A stretch of DNA of 64,000 nucleotides, taken from assembly GCF_000336935.1 (NCBI RefSeq), contig NZ_AOME01000050.1, positions 52,085-116,084 on the forward strand, in the 5' to 3' direction. Of the stretch, positions 16,826-25,163 are shown piece by piece. The stretch's first letter is position 1; the number at the start of each line of letters is the position of its first letter. The notes under the pieces are model-generated. The model did no database searches. It worked only from the letters and a program-made list of their open reading frames with translations, and was not told the origin of the DNA. Made by a program: the position numbers and the translations under genes. Source of the stretch: Halococcus salifodinae DSM 8989. Its GTDB lineage: Archaea; Halobacteriota; Halobacteria; Halobacteriales; Halococcaceae.

Positions 16826-17923
16826 GTGTCCTCTTCTTCCCCTCCAAAAGTCGGGATCGTCGGTCTCGGGAACATCGGGCGGTTCCACGCCGACCGGCTG
16901 GTCGATCATGGGGTCGATCTCGTCGGTGGCGTCGATGTCGACCCCGACGTTCGCGCGCGCTTTGCGGACGCGTATGCGACCACCACCTACGAGACGGCAG
17001 ACGAACTGTTCGCGGTCGCCGACGCGGTGATCGTCGCGACGCCGAATCGCTTTCACGAGGAGTACGCCGTCGGCGCGCTCGAACACGACGTCGACGTTCT
17101 CCTCGAAAAACCCCTCGCACACTCGATCGAGAGCGCCGAAGGGATCGCTGCCGCCGCCGCCGACAGTGACGGGTTCGTGATGACGGGGTTCAAGAACCGC
17201 TTCACCAACCCCGTCGAGGTGCTGAAACGCTTCCAGGAACAGGGACGGTTCGGCACCACGCGCCACGTCGAGGCGAACTACATCCGACGACGCGGGATTC
17301 CTGGTCGGGGGTCGTGGTTCACGAGCCGTGACACCTCCGGCGGCGGATCGCTGATCGACATCGGGGTGCACGCGATCGATCTCTCGCTTCACTTCCTCGA
17401 TTTCCCCGAGGTCGTCGAGGTGTCGGCGACCACACGATCGGCCTTCGGTACGCGCGAGGACTACGCCTATATCGACATGTGGGGCGAGGACCTCGGGCCG
17501 GACGGGTTCGATGTCGACGACTCGGTGAGCGCGTTCATTCGGTGTGCCGACGGCTCGACGGTGAGTCTCGAAGCGGCGTGGGCGACCAATCGCCCGATCA
17601 ACCAGGAGTTCCTCGTGCGTGGCACCGACGCGGGAGCGTGTTTCGACCAGAACGAGGACAGTCTGAAGCTCTACGAGAGCAGCAAAGAGGGGGCCGACCA
17701 TCTCGCCGATACGGACATCACGACCCGTTCGAACGACGCCATGATGGCCGAACAGCGCTCGTTCCTCGATGCGGTCGAGCACGGCGAACCGCCAGAGCGC
17801 AACACGATCGAGCAGGGGATCACCGTCCAGCGCGTGATCGACGCGATCTACCGCTCCTCCGAGGCCGGCCGTGCGATCCGGCTCGATGACACGACACAGG
17901 AAGCTCCCGTCGAGCTCGACTGA
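16826..17923 (+). CDS. Gfo/Idh/MocA family oxidoreductase
   Basis: A 365-aa NAD(P)-dependent sugar or polyol dehydrogenase. The N-terminal Rossmann domain has VGIVGLGNIGRFHADRL (about 9-25). The catalytic-lysine motif is LLEKPLAHS near 92-100. The C-terminal beta-sheet domain has DIGVHAIDLSLHFL near 174-187, whose His/Asp are the usual substrate-contacting residues. The start is GTG at 16826; TATTCTTACA about 30 nt upstream could serve as promoter. It follows the ABC operon on the same strand by 63 nt. It probably oxidises the imported sugar (inference). It is the first of three paralogues in this region. Confidence 0.92.
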   Translation: MSSSSPPKVGIVGLGNIGRFHADRLVDHGVDLVGGVDVDPDVRARFADAYATTTYETADELFAVADAVIVATPNRFHEEYAVGALEHDVDVLLEKPLAHSIESAEGIAAAAADSDGFVMTGFKNRFTNPVEVLKRFQEQGRFGTTRHVEANYIRRRGIPGRGSWFTSRDTSGGGSLIDIGVHAIDLSLHFLDFPEVVEVSATTRSAFGTREDYAYIDMWGEDLGPDGFDVDDSVSAFIRCADGSTVSLEAAWATNRPINQEFLVRGTDAGACFDQNEDSLKLYESSKEGADHLADTDITTRSNDAMMAEQRSFLDAVEHGEPPERNTIEQGITVQRVIDAIYRSSEAGRAIRLDDTTQEAPVELD

Positions 17924-18001
17924 ACCGACCGCTTCCGTCCCGAATCACCGGAAAGACCCAGCTTTTTTGCTCCGCCGACGACACAACGAAACCAGTAGCC
18001 A

Positions 18002-19108
18002 ATGCAACTGCTCGAAATCGTCGGTAGACTCATCGCGGGGGCCGCACTCATCCTCGCGAACGGGTTCTTCGTCGCGATCGAGTTCGCGCTGACCCGCGCC
18101 CGGCAGTACCCCGAATCCGAGTTCGTGGAGCCGGGCAACACCGGACTCGAACGTGCCTGGGCGATGACCGAGGAGCTCGAGATCTACCTCACGGGGTGTC
18201 AGGTCGGCATCACCGCCGCCAGCATCTCGCTTGGTATCATCGCCGAGCCAGCGCTTGCGGCCATCCTCAAGCCGCTGTTCGGTGGGACGGTTCTCGCGTC
18301 GATTGGCGCGGGCGTGTTCTTGGCGTTCCTCATCGTGAGCCTGGTACACAAGGTCTATGGAGAGCAGACCCCCACCTACCTCGGCGTCGAGCGCTCGAAG
18401 CAGGTCTGTCGGTACGGCGCGACGCCGCTGTACTGGTTCACGCGAGTCATCCGACCGATCCTCGACCTCGGCGACGTGGTGGCGAAGTGGACGCTCAGGC
18501 TGTTCGGCGTGGAGATGACCGGCGCGTGGCTCGAATCGGAGGTCGACGTTATCGAGGGACGGGCTGACCTCCACCGCAAGCTCGGCTCGGTGCTCGACGA
18601 GGGCGACCTCCCCGAGGAACGCTACGAGGAGGTGATGAACGCGCTCGCGGTCGGCGAGATGCCCATCAGCAACGTCATGGTCGACAGAGAAGACATCGCC
18701 GCACTCTCGACGGCGAACACACCGGAAGCAAACCTCGCGGTCGTCGAGGACAGTCCTCATCTGCGCTTCCCGCTGTTCGGCGGTGACGGGAATCTTCTGG
18801 GTATCGTCTATCTCGCCACGCTCACCAACCGCTTCGAGGAGTTTCGGGACGGTGACGTCGCCATCGCCGACCTCGCCACCGAGCCGATGACGCTGCCGGT
18901 AGATGAAGAGGTCAGCGACGCCGTCGACCGCTTTCAGGAGGAGAACCAGGAACTCGCGCTCGTTCTGGATGGTGAGGAGATCGTCGGCCTGCTCACCGCC
19001 ACCGACGCCTTCGAGGAAGTCATGGGCGAGCTCGAAGACCCCCTCGACGTCTATCAACGGGCCAGAGAGCGCGAGGACACGCCCGATTCGGGCGGTGAGC
19101 CGGCATGA
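18002..19108 (+). CDS. DUF21/CNNM plus CBS-pair membrane protein (HlyC/CorC-related), copy 1
   Basis: A 368-aa membrane protein of the CNNM/CorC (DUF21) type, commonly linked to Mg2+ or other divalent cation transport. The N-terminal DUF21 region starts IAGAALILANGFFVAIEFAL (about 12-31), with three to four helices to about residue 130. A cytosolic CBS-pair follows (about 215-340), seen as PISNVMVDREDIAALS and EIVGLLTATDAFEEVM. The C-terminal CorC_HlyC domain common in bacterial relatives is absent. Its stop overlaps the next gene by 4 nt (ATGA). The downstream gene is a close paralogue, a tandem duplication. Confidence 0.9.
   Translation: MQLLEIVGRLIAGAALILANGFFVAIEFALTRARQYPESEFVEPGNTGLERAWAMTEELEIYLTGCQVGITAASISLGIIAEPALAAILKPLFGGTVLASIGAGVFLAFLIVSLVHKVYGEQTPTYLGVERSKQVCRYGATPLYWFTRVIRPILDLGDVVAKWTLRLFGVEMTGAWLESEVDVIEGRADLHRKLGSVLDEGDLPEERYEEVMNALAVGEMPISNVMVDREDIAALSTANTPEANLAVVEDSPHLRFPLFGGDGNLLGIVYLATLTNRFEEFRDGDVAIADLATEPMTLPVDEEVSDAVDRFQEENQELALVLDGEEIVGLLTATDAFEEVMGELEDPLDVYQRAREREDTPDSGGEPA
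18380..18441 (+). repeat. 62-nt identical block shared by the tandem DUF21 genes (copy 1)
   Basis: This block is identical base for base to 19483-19544 and encodes LGVERSKQVCRYGATPLYWF. A second identical 58-nt pair is 18992-19049 with 20098-20155, encoding the end of the CBS domain. The surrounding sequence is clearly diverged, so the identity is patchy. Confidence 0.85.
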
Positions 19109-20208
19109 ACGGTCTCGAAATCACCGTTCGGCTGCTCGCCGGTCTCGCGCTCATCCTCGCCAACGGCTTTTTCGTCGCCATCGAGTTCGGCCTGACGCGC
19201 GCCCAGCAGTACACCGAATCGGAGTTCGTCGAGCCGGGGGTTGCCGGTCTCGAACGCGCGTGGGAGATGACCCAGGACTTGGAGATTTACCTGACCAGTT
19301 GCCAGGTCGGGATTACCTCTTCGAGCATCGCGGTCGGTATCGTGGCCGAACCGGCGCTGGCGGCCATCTTCGAGCCGCTGTTCGGTGGGACAATCCTCGC
19401 ATCGGTCGGTGCGGGGGCGATTCTCGCGTTTCTCCTCATTAACCTCCTCCATCTCACCCACGGCGAGCAGGCTCCAACCTATCTCGGCGTCGAGCGCTCG
19501 AAGCAGGTCTGTCGGTACGGCGCGACGCCGCTGTACTGGTTCACACGGATCACCTGGCCGGTCATCACGTTCGGGGATGGGGCAGCGAAGTGGACGCTTT
19601 CGCTGTTCGGTGTGGAGATGACCGGTGCGTGGCTCGAATCCGGGGCCGAAGACGTCGAGAGCCGTGCCGACCTCCACAAACGATTCGAGTCGGTGCTCGA
19701 CGAGAGCGATATCTCCGGGGAACGACGCGAAGAGGTGATGAACGCGCTGGTCGCCGGCGACGTACCCATCCGCAACGTCATGGTGGCGCGCGAGGAGATC
19801 GCCGCGCTCTCGACCGAGAACTCGCCCGCGGAGAACCTCGCGGTCATGAACGACCACTCTCACTCCCGGTATCCGTTGCTCGGGGGCGACTTCGACGAGT
19901 TCCGGGGGATCGTCTACCTGCCGGCGATCACGAGCCGGTACGACGACCTCACGAACGGCGAGATCGGCATCGAGGAGCTCGCTACGCCGCCGATGACGAT
20001 TCCGGCCGACGAGGAGGTCAGCGACGCGGTCGACCGGTTCCAAACAGAACGTCAAGAGCTCGCACTCGTGGAGGACGACGGCGAGATCGTCGGCCTCCTC
20101 ACCGCCACCGACGCCTTCGAGGAAGTCATGGGCGAGCTCGAAGACCCCCTCGACGAGGGGGCAGAGCGCGACCACCGGTCTGGGCGAGGATCACCCACCG
20201 GGGACTAA
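19105..20208 (+). CDS. DUF21/CNNM plus CBS-pair membrane protein, copy 2
   Basis: A 367-aa tandem paralogue of the preceding gene with the same architecture: DUF21 membrane region at the N-terminus (LALILANGFFVAIEFGL) and a CBS pair at about 215-345. The two proteins align end to end, differing mainly in membrane helix 3 and in charged loops. Stretches of 62 nt and 58 nt are identical at the DNA level between the copies, which suggests gene conversion or recent duplication with selection. The ATGA overlap with copy 1 indicates coupled translation, so the two may form a heterodimer. The substrate is unknown. Confidence 0.9.
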   Translation: MNGLEITVRLLAGLALILANGFFVAIEFGLTRAQQYTESEFVEPGVAGLERAWEMTQDLEIYLTSCQVGITSSSIAVGIVAEPALAAIFEPLFGGTILASVGAGAILAFLLINLLHLTHGEQAPTYLGVERSKQVCRYGATPLYWFTRITWPVITFGDGAAKWTLSLFGVEMTGAWLESGAEDVESRADLHKRFESVLDESDISGERREEVMNALVAGDVPIRNVMVAREEIAALSTENSPAENLAVMNDHSHSRYPLLGGDFDEFRGIVYLPAITSRYDDLTNGEIGIEELATPPMTIPADEEVSDAVDRFQTERQELALVEDDGEIVGLLTATDAFEEVMGELEDPLDEGAERDHRSGRGSPTGD

Positions 20209-20267
20209 CCGGAGACCGAGCCGGGATCGGCGGGGACGAACGCGGGCGTCGCCGCCTCGACCTGAAC

Positions 20268-20275
20268 CTTTATTC
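20268..20275 (+). promoter_or_regulatory. TATA box upstream of the sugar isomerase gene
   Basis: CTTTATTC is centred 27 nt before the ATG at 20299, the spacing of a leaderless haloarchaeal transcript. Confidence 0.55.
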
Positions 20276-20298
20276 GTTCACCCGTAGCAACCGTTCGT

Positions 20299-21261
20299 AT
20301 GGACATAGGCGTACTCACCGTGCCGTTCGGCGATCAGCCGCTCGACGAGACTTGCGAGTCCCTCGCCGGCCTCGGGGTCGATGCGGTCGAACTCGGCTGC
20401 GGCGGGAGTCCCGGCGACGACCACCTCCCGCGCGCGGAGTATCTCGACGACGAGGACGCCCAGGCCGATCTCCACGCGCTCCTCGACGAGCACGACCTCC
20501 GGATCTCGGCGCTCGCGACCCACAACAACCCGATCCACCCCGACGACGAACACGCCGAGACGGCCGACACCGAGCTCCGGGAGGCGATCGAACTGGCGGC
20601 CCAGCTCGATGTGGATACCGTCACCACTTTCTCGGGGCTGCCCGGCGGCGGCCCGAACGACGAGGTCCCGAACTGGATCACTGCGCCGTGGCCGACCGAG
20701 CACAAGGAGGCTCACGACTACCAGTGGGAGGTCGCCGAAGAGTACTGGGCCGACCTCGCCGAGTTCGCCGACGCACAGGGAGTAAACGTCGCGATCGAGA
20801 TGCACCCCAACATGTTGGTGTACGAGCCGACAGGGATGGAGCGACTCCGCGAGGCCACGAACGACCGCATCGGCGCGAACTTCGATCCCTCACACCTCTA
20901 CTGGCAGGGGATCGATATCCCCGCGGCGATCCGCCATCTCGGCGACGCGATCCACCACACTCACGCGAAGGATACAGGATTGTACGAGTCGAACGCGCGG
21001 GTCAAGGGTCACCTCGACACGACGCCGTACACCGAGGAGGAAGACCGATCGTGGCTCTTCCGGACTGTGGGCTACGGCCACGGCGAATCACACTGGAAGG
21101 AGGTCGTCTCTACCCTCCGGATGGTGGGCTACGACGGCGCGCTCTCGATCGAACACGAGGATTCGCTCACGAGTTCGCGCGAGGGGCTGGAGAAGGCGGT
21201 CGACGTGCTCGACAGGGCGGTGTTCGAGACGACGCCCGGCGACGCCTACTGGGCGGAGTAG
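20299..21261 (+). CDS. Sugar phosphate isomerase/epimerase (TIM barrel, AP-endonuclease 2 fold)
   Basis: A 320-aa protein of the xylose isomerase-like TIM barrel superfamily (IolE/IolI/hydroxypyruvate isomerase relatives). Predicted metal ligands are Glu in NVAIEMHPNM (about 171), Asp in IGANFDPSHLYW (about 200), His in IHHTHAKD (about 225) and a C-terminal Glu in LSIEHED (about 292). The N-terminus MDIGVLTVPFGDQPLDETCE is the typical first strand. Neighbouring Gfo/Idh/MocA dehydrogenases commonly work with such isomerases in inositol or rare-sugar catabolism. The actual substrate cannot be read from the sequence. Confidence 0.88.
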   Translation: MDIGVLTVPFGDQPLDETCESLAGLGVDAVELGCGGSPGDDHLPRAEYLDDEDAQADLHALLDEHDLRISALATHNNPIHPDDEHAETADTELREAIELAAQLDVDTVTTFSGLPGGGPNDEVPNWITAPWPTEHKEAHDYQWEVAEEYWADLAEFADAQGVNVAIEMHPNMLVYEPTGMERLREATNDRIGANFDPSHLYWQGIDIPAAIRHLGDAIHHTHAKDTGLYESNARVKGHLDTTPYTEEEDRSWLFRTVGYGHGESHWKEVVSTLRMVGYDGALSIEHEDSLTSSREGLEKAVDVLDRAVFETTPGDAYWAE

Positions 21262-21282
21262 CCACACTCCACTGACGAGATT

Positions 21283-21289
21283 TTAAATA
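21283..21289 (+). promoter_or_regulatory. TATA box of the DUF433-DUF5615 pair
   Basis: TTAAATA sits about 27 nt upstream of the ATG at 21313. It is the most canonical TATA element in this interval and marks the small pair as its own transcription unit. Confidence 0.6.
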
Positions 21290-21312
21290 CGATTCCGTGC
21301 ATAGGGAGTGTG

Positions 21313-21600
21313 ATGCGAGCCATCGTCACGGACGCGGACGTGCTCGGCGGCGATCCGCGACTCGACGGAACGCGCATCGGCGTCGCGCACGTTCACCGCC
21401 GGTACGAAGACGGCGAGACACCCGAGGCGATCGCCGCCGGATACGACGGCGTCTCCGTCGCGGACGTTCACGCCGCGCTCGCCTACGCGTTCGACAATCC
21501 CGAGACGCTGCGGGAGATCGAGCGTCGTGCTCGGGATGCGATCGAGCACGTCCGCGAGGAGCGCCCGGTCGATCCAGAGGAGTTCGTCGAGCGCGCCTGA
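21313..21600 (+). CDS. DUF433 antitoxin-like protein
   Basis: A 95-aa DUF433 protein with the family hallmark GDPRLDGTRIGVAHVHRRYEDG. A helix-turn-helix-like segment follows (TPEAIAAGYDGVSVADVHAA), then a helical tail EIERRARDAIEHVREE. A GTG one codon upstream (21310) is an alternative start. The stop is directly followed by the ATG of a DUF5615 PIN-like gene with no gap. DUF433-DUF5615 pairs are widespread in archaea and cyanobacteria and are considered likely toxin-antitoxin modules. Here the DUF433 protein would be the DNA-binding antitoxin (inference from context). Confidence 0.85.
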   Translation: MRAIVTDADVLGGDPRLDGTRIGVAHVHRRYEDGETPEAIAAGYDGVSVADVHAALAYAFDNPETLREIERRARDAIEHVREERPVDPEEFVERA

Positions 21601-21918
21601 ATGCGGATTTTAGCCGACGAGAACACCAGGCCGGCCCACGTGTCGGCGCTCGATTCCGCCGGACATGACGTAGTGCGGGCCGGGGACGTTCTGGAGAAGG
21701 GTGCGTCCGATCCGGTGGTGATCGCTGCGGGGCGGGACACGGATCGGGTCATCCTGACGTACGATCGCAAGGATTTCGCCGACGTCTCCGATCACGCCGG
21801 CGTGTTCATCGCCGAGGAAACGATGGCTCCGCGGGCGGTGCGCCGCACCGTCGAGCGAGTCGAGCGCGCGTACCCCACCCTCGACGATGTCGTCGAGTTC
21901 CTCGCCGATTGGCGCTGA
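21601..21918 (+). CDS. DUF5615 PIN-like toxin candidate
   Basis: A 105-aa protein of the Mut7-C/PIN-like DUF5615 family. The acidic active-site candidates are in MRILADENTRP (D6, E7) and in RVILTYDRKDFAD (two Asp near 60-65), arranged as in small PIN-like nucleases. It starts immediately after the DUF433 stop. A ribonuclease toxin role is predicted for the family; it has not been shown for this protein. Confidence 0.85.
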   Translation: MRILADENTRPAHVSALDSAGHDVVRAGDVLEKGASDPVVIAAGRDTDRVILTYDRKDFADVSDHAGVFIAEETMAPRAVRRTVERVERAYPTLDDVVEFLADWR

Positions 21919-21962
21919 GTCCCGACCCGGAGAACTAAGACGACATCGCCTGTGATTCGGAT

Positions 21963-23096
21963 ATGGCACTCCGAATCGGCGTTCTCGGCTATCGCTTCAT
22001 GGGCAGAGCCCACTCGAACGCGTTCGCACGACTCCCGATGTTCTTCCCGGACGCGCCCGAGATCGAACGCCACACGCTCGTCGGCCGCGACGAGGACGCG
22101 CTCGCGGACGCTGCGGATCGACTGGGCTTCGCTAACACCGCGACAGACTGGGAATCGGCGATCGACGACGTGGACGTCTTCTACAACCTCGGGCCGAACT
22201 TCGTCCATCCAGAACCGTCGATCGAGGCGCTCGAAGCGGATGTCCCCGTCTTCTGTGAGAAACCGCTCGCACCAACCCTCGACGACGCCGAGCGGATGGC
22301 CGACGCCGCCGACGCGAGCGACGCGATCGCGGGCTGTGCGTTCAACTATCGGTTCGTACCGGCGATCCAGTACGCGAAGAACCTGATCGAGGCGGGCGAG
22401 CTCGGCGAAGTTCGTCAGGTCCGCGGGAAGTATCTTCAAGATTGGGGCGTCGACCCCGAAGAGCCGTGGTCGTGGCGGATGGACGGTGAGCTCGCCGGCA
22501 GCGGCGCGCTCGGCGACCTCGGCGCGCACACGATCGATCTCGCGCGGTTCCTCGTCGGTGAGCACGCGGGCAGCATCGAACGGGTCAGCGGTCACCTCCG
22601 GACGTTCGTCGACGAGCGGCCAGTGGAGGGGGGCGAGGAGAGCGGGGAGAGCGAGGACGCACGCGAGGTGACCGTCGACGACGCCTACTCCGCCCAGGCC
22701 GAGTTCGCGAACGGCGCGATGGGCACCTTCGAGGCCTCACGGGTCGCCGACGGCCACAAGAACGACCACACCATCGCGGTCCACGGTACTGACGGGAGTC
22801 TCCGGTTCTCGCTCGAACGTCTCAACGAACTCGAACTGCTCCGCGACGGTGACCGGGGCTACGAGACGGTGCTCGTGACCGACGCCGACGACCCCTACGT
22901 CGAGCACTGGTGGCCACCGGGACACGTCCTCGGCTGGGAACACACGTTCGTCCACGAGGACTCCGAGTTCCTCTCGGCGGTCGATCAGGACGGGGCGTTC
23001 CAGCCCTCGTTCGCCGACGGCCTCGCAGTACAGCGCGTCCTCGACGCCATCGAGCGCAGTGACGACCGCGGTGAGTGGACGGGGGTCGGAGAATGA
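21963..23096 (+). CDS. Gfo/Idh/MocA family oxidoreductase, second copy
   Basis: A 377-aa NAD(P)-dependent dehydrogenase. The Rossmann motif is IGVLGYRFMGRAHSNAF (4-20), the catalytic-lysine motif VFCEKPLAPT near 96-105, and the substrate-domain motif LGDLGAHTIDLARFL near 182-196. The acidic loop EGGEESGESEDAREV (about 220-235) is an insertion relative to the other copies and looks like a salt-adapted surface loop. Its stop overlaps the next oxidoreductase by 4 nt (ATGA), so the pair is cotranslated and could act sequentially, as in inositol or glucose-fructose type pathways (inference). Confidence 0.92.
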   Translation: MALRIGVLGYRFMGRAHSNAFARLPMFFPDAPEIERHTLVGRDEDALADAADRLGFANTATDWESAIDDVDVFYNLGPNFVHPEPSIEALEADVPVFCEKPLAPTLDDAERMADAADASDAIAGCAFNYRFVPAIQYAKNLIEAGELGEVRQVRGKYLQDWGVDPEEPWSWRMDGELAGSGALGDLGAHTIDLARFLVGEHAGSIERVSGHLRTFVDERPVEGGEESGESEDAREVTVDDAYSAQAEFANGAMGTFEASRVADGHKNDHTIAVHGTDGSLRFSLERLNELELLRDGDRGYETVLVTDADDPYVEHWWPPGHVLGWEHTFVHEDSEFLSAVDQDGAFQPSFADGLAVQRVLDAIERSDDRGEWTGVGE

Positions 23097-24094
23097 CATC
23101 CGATTCCCTTCGCGTCGGCGTCATCGGCACCGGCTACATCGGCACGACGGTCGGCGGACAGTTCCACCACCACCCGAGAGCGGCGGTGACCGCGATCACC
23201 GACATCGCCCCCGAACCGCGCGCCGCAGCCGCGGCCACGTTCGGTGTCGACGAGGGGTCACTGTACGACGACTTCCGGGCGATGATCGAAGACGAACCGC
23301 TCGATGCGATCCTCGTCGGGACGCCGCACACCCTCCACTACGACCAGGTGATGGCGGGGTTCGACCACGACCTCCACGTGTTCTGTGACAAACCCCTGGC
23401 GACCGATCTCGAACACGCCCAAGAGATCACCGACCGGGCCGAAACGAGCGACCGGACGCTGATGGTGGGGTATCAGCGCCACCTCAATCCGGCGTTCGTG
23501 GCGGCACGCGAACGGTTCCGTGAGAGCGAACCGCAGTGGATCACCGCGGAGATCACCCAGAACTGGCTGTCGAACTTCACGGAGACGTGGCGGACTGACC
23601 CCGATCTCTCGGGCGGCGGGATGCTCTACGACACCGGCAGCCACCTGCTCGACGCGGTGCTCTGGACCACGGGGATGACGCCGACGGCAGTCTCCTCGCG
23701 GATGCGCTTTGCGGACGACGAGCAGCGAGTCGACGCCGAGGCCGTAGTACTAATCGAGTTCGCGAACGGTGCGACCGCGAACGTCTCGGTCTCGGGCGAC
23801 TCGCCCTGCGTCCGCGAACATATCCACCTCTGGGACGACGACGGCGCAATGTATCTCGACGGTCGGGAGTGGGAGCCACGCACGGTCACGGAGATCGACG
23901 CCGAGAGCACCGAACATATCCCGTACATCGACCGGAGCGATCAGGTGAACAAGGCCGAGGCGTTCATCACGGCGATCGACGAAGGGAGCGAACCACCGGC
24001 CACGGCCCGCGACGCACTACGCGTGACCGCCGTGACCGAGGCAGCCTACGAGGCCGCGCGATCGGATGAGTGGGTCGATGTCGACCTGAAGTAA
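23093..24094 (+). CDS. Gfo/Idh/MocA family oxidoreductase, third copy
   Basis: A 333-aa NAD(P)-dependent dehydrogenase with VGVIGTGYIGTTVGGQF at 8-24, the catalytic-lysine motif VFCDKPLATD near 96-105 and the substrate-domain motif LYDTGSHLLDAVLW near 178-191. I chose the ATG at 23093 in the ATGA overlap with the previous gene. It is followed after 47 nt by a PfkB kinase. The sequence is only moderately similar to the other two copies, so substrates probably differ. Confidence 0.92.
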   Translation: MTSDSLRVGVIGTGYIGTTVGGQFHHHPRAAVTAITDIAPEPRAAAAATFGVDEGSLYDDFRAMIEDEPLDAILVGTPHTLHYDQVMAGFDHDLHVFCDKPLATDLEHAQEITDRAETSDRTLMVGYQRHLNPAFVAARERFRESEPQWITAEITQNWLSNFTETWRTDPDLSGGGMLYDTGSHLLDAVLWTTGMTPTAVSSRMRFADDEQRVDAEAVVLIEFANGATANVSVSGDSPCVREHIHLWDDDGAMYLDGREWEPRTVTEIDAESTEHIPYIDRSDQVNKAEAFITAIDEGSEPPATARDALRVTAVTEAAYEAARSDEWVDVDLK

Positions 24095-24141
24095 GACGGG
24101 CGAGCCTCCAAACCTTTCCCGGCGGACCGCGAGCAGTCGGT

Positions 24142-25107
24142 ATGGACGATCCAGCGATCCTCGTCGCCGGTGAGACGCTGATCGATTTCTTGCCCGCACA
24201 GCCAGGACCGCTTTCCGAAGTCGAATCGTTCTCACGGCGAGCGGGTGGTGCAGCGGCGAACGTCGCGATCGCGCTCTCCCGCCTCGACACACCGCCATGG
24301 TTTCTGACGAACGTTTCGACCGACGGGTTCGGCGATTTTCTTGGTGAGACGCTGACGGAAAACGGGATTCCCGATCGGATCGTGACGCGCTCGGCTCACC
24401 CGACGACGCTCGCGTTCGTTGCCCACGACGCCGACGCCGACCGGAGTTTCACGTTCTATGGGGCGGACAGCGCCGGCGGGCATCTCGATGCGGGCGTCGT
24501 TTCGGATGACACGCTCGATCGCATCGAGTGGCTCTGCGTCGACGCGCCGGTGGCGCTCGCGGCCGAACCCGCCCGTTCCGCACTCCTCACTCTCTGCGAG
24601 CGCGCCCGCGACCACGGCTGCCGGGTGGCGTTCGATCCGAACACGAGACGCGAGCTCTGGCCCGACGATGCAACCCTCCACGAAACGCTCGACGCCATGC
24701 TCGATCGAACGGACGTGGTCAAGACCTCGATCGAGGACCTCGACGGAACGTCGTTCGCGGGCGACGATCCCGCCGACCTCGCCGCGAACCTGTTCGCCGC
24801 CGGGCCACACACCGTGTTCCTGACCCGGGGAGCCGACGGGTCGCGCGCGATCGCCGCCGACCGTGCGCCGTGGGGGACCGTCGACGTCTCCCATTCGGGC
24901 TACGACGTCGATCCCGTCGACGCAACCGGCGCGGGCGACGCCTTCCTCGCGGGCGTCCTCCACGGACTCGCTGGCGACGAATCGCTCGACGAAGTCCTCG
25001 CGTTCGCCAATGCGGTCGCCGCACTCACCACGACCGAGACAGGGGCGATCGACGCGTTGCCCGATCACGAGGCCGTGACGGCGCTTCGAAAGTCCCGTTC
25101 CGAGTGA
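24142..25107 (+). CDS. PfkB family carbohydrate kinase
   Basis: A 321-aa ribokinase-fold sugar kinase. The N-terminal substrate motif is FSRRAGGAAANVAIALSRL (about 30-48). The catalytic and anion-hole motif VDATGAGDAFLAGVLHGL is near 258-275, with the Asp of GAGD as base. I chose ATG 24142 (MDDPAILVAGETLIDFLP), which matches fructokinase-like family starts; an in-frame extension reaches 24070 inside the previous gene. It follows the two oxidoreductases on the same strand. The substrate is probably a fructose or ketose derivative (family inference). Confidence 0.9.
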   Translation: MDDPAILVAGETLIDFLPAQPGPLSEVESFSRRAGGAAANVAIALSRLDTPPWFLTNVSTDGFGDFLGETLTENGIPDRIVTRSAHPTTLAFVAHDADADRSFTFYGADSAGGHLDAGVVSDDTLDRIEWLCVDAPVALAAEPARSALLTLCERARDHGCRVAFDPNTRRELWPDDATLHETLDAMLDRTDVVKTSIEDLDGTSFAGDDPADLAANLFAAGPHTVFLTRGADGSRAIAADRAPWGTVDVSHSGYDVDPVDATGAGDAFLAGVLHGLAGDESLDEVLAFANAVAALTTTETGAIDALPDHEAVTALRKSRSE

Positions 25108-25163
25108 TCACGTCCGGCGTCGAGACCGTCCGACGAAACGAGACGCCGAACGCCGGTCGGCGG

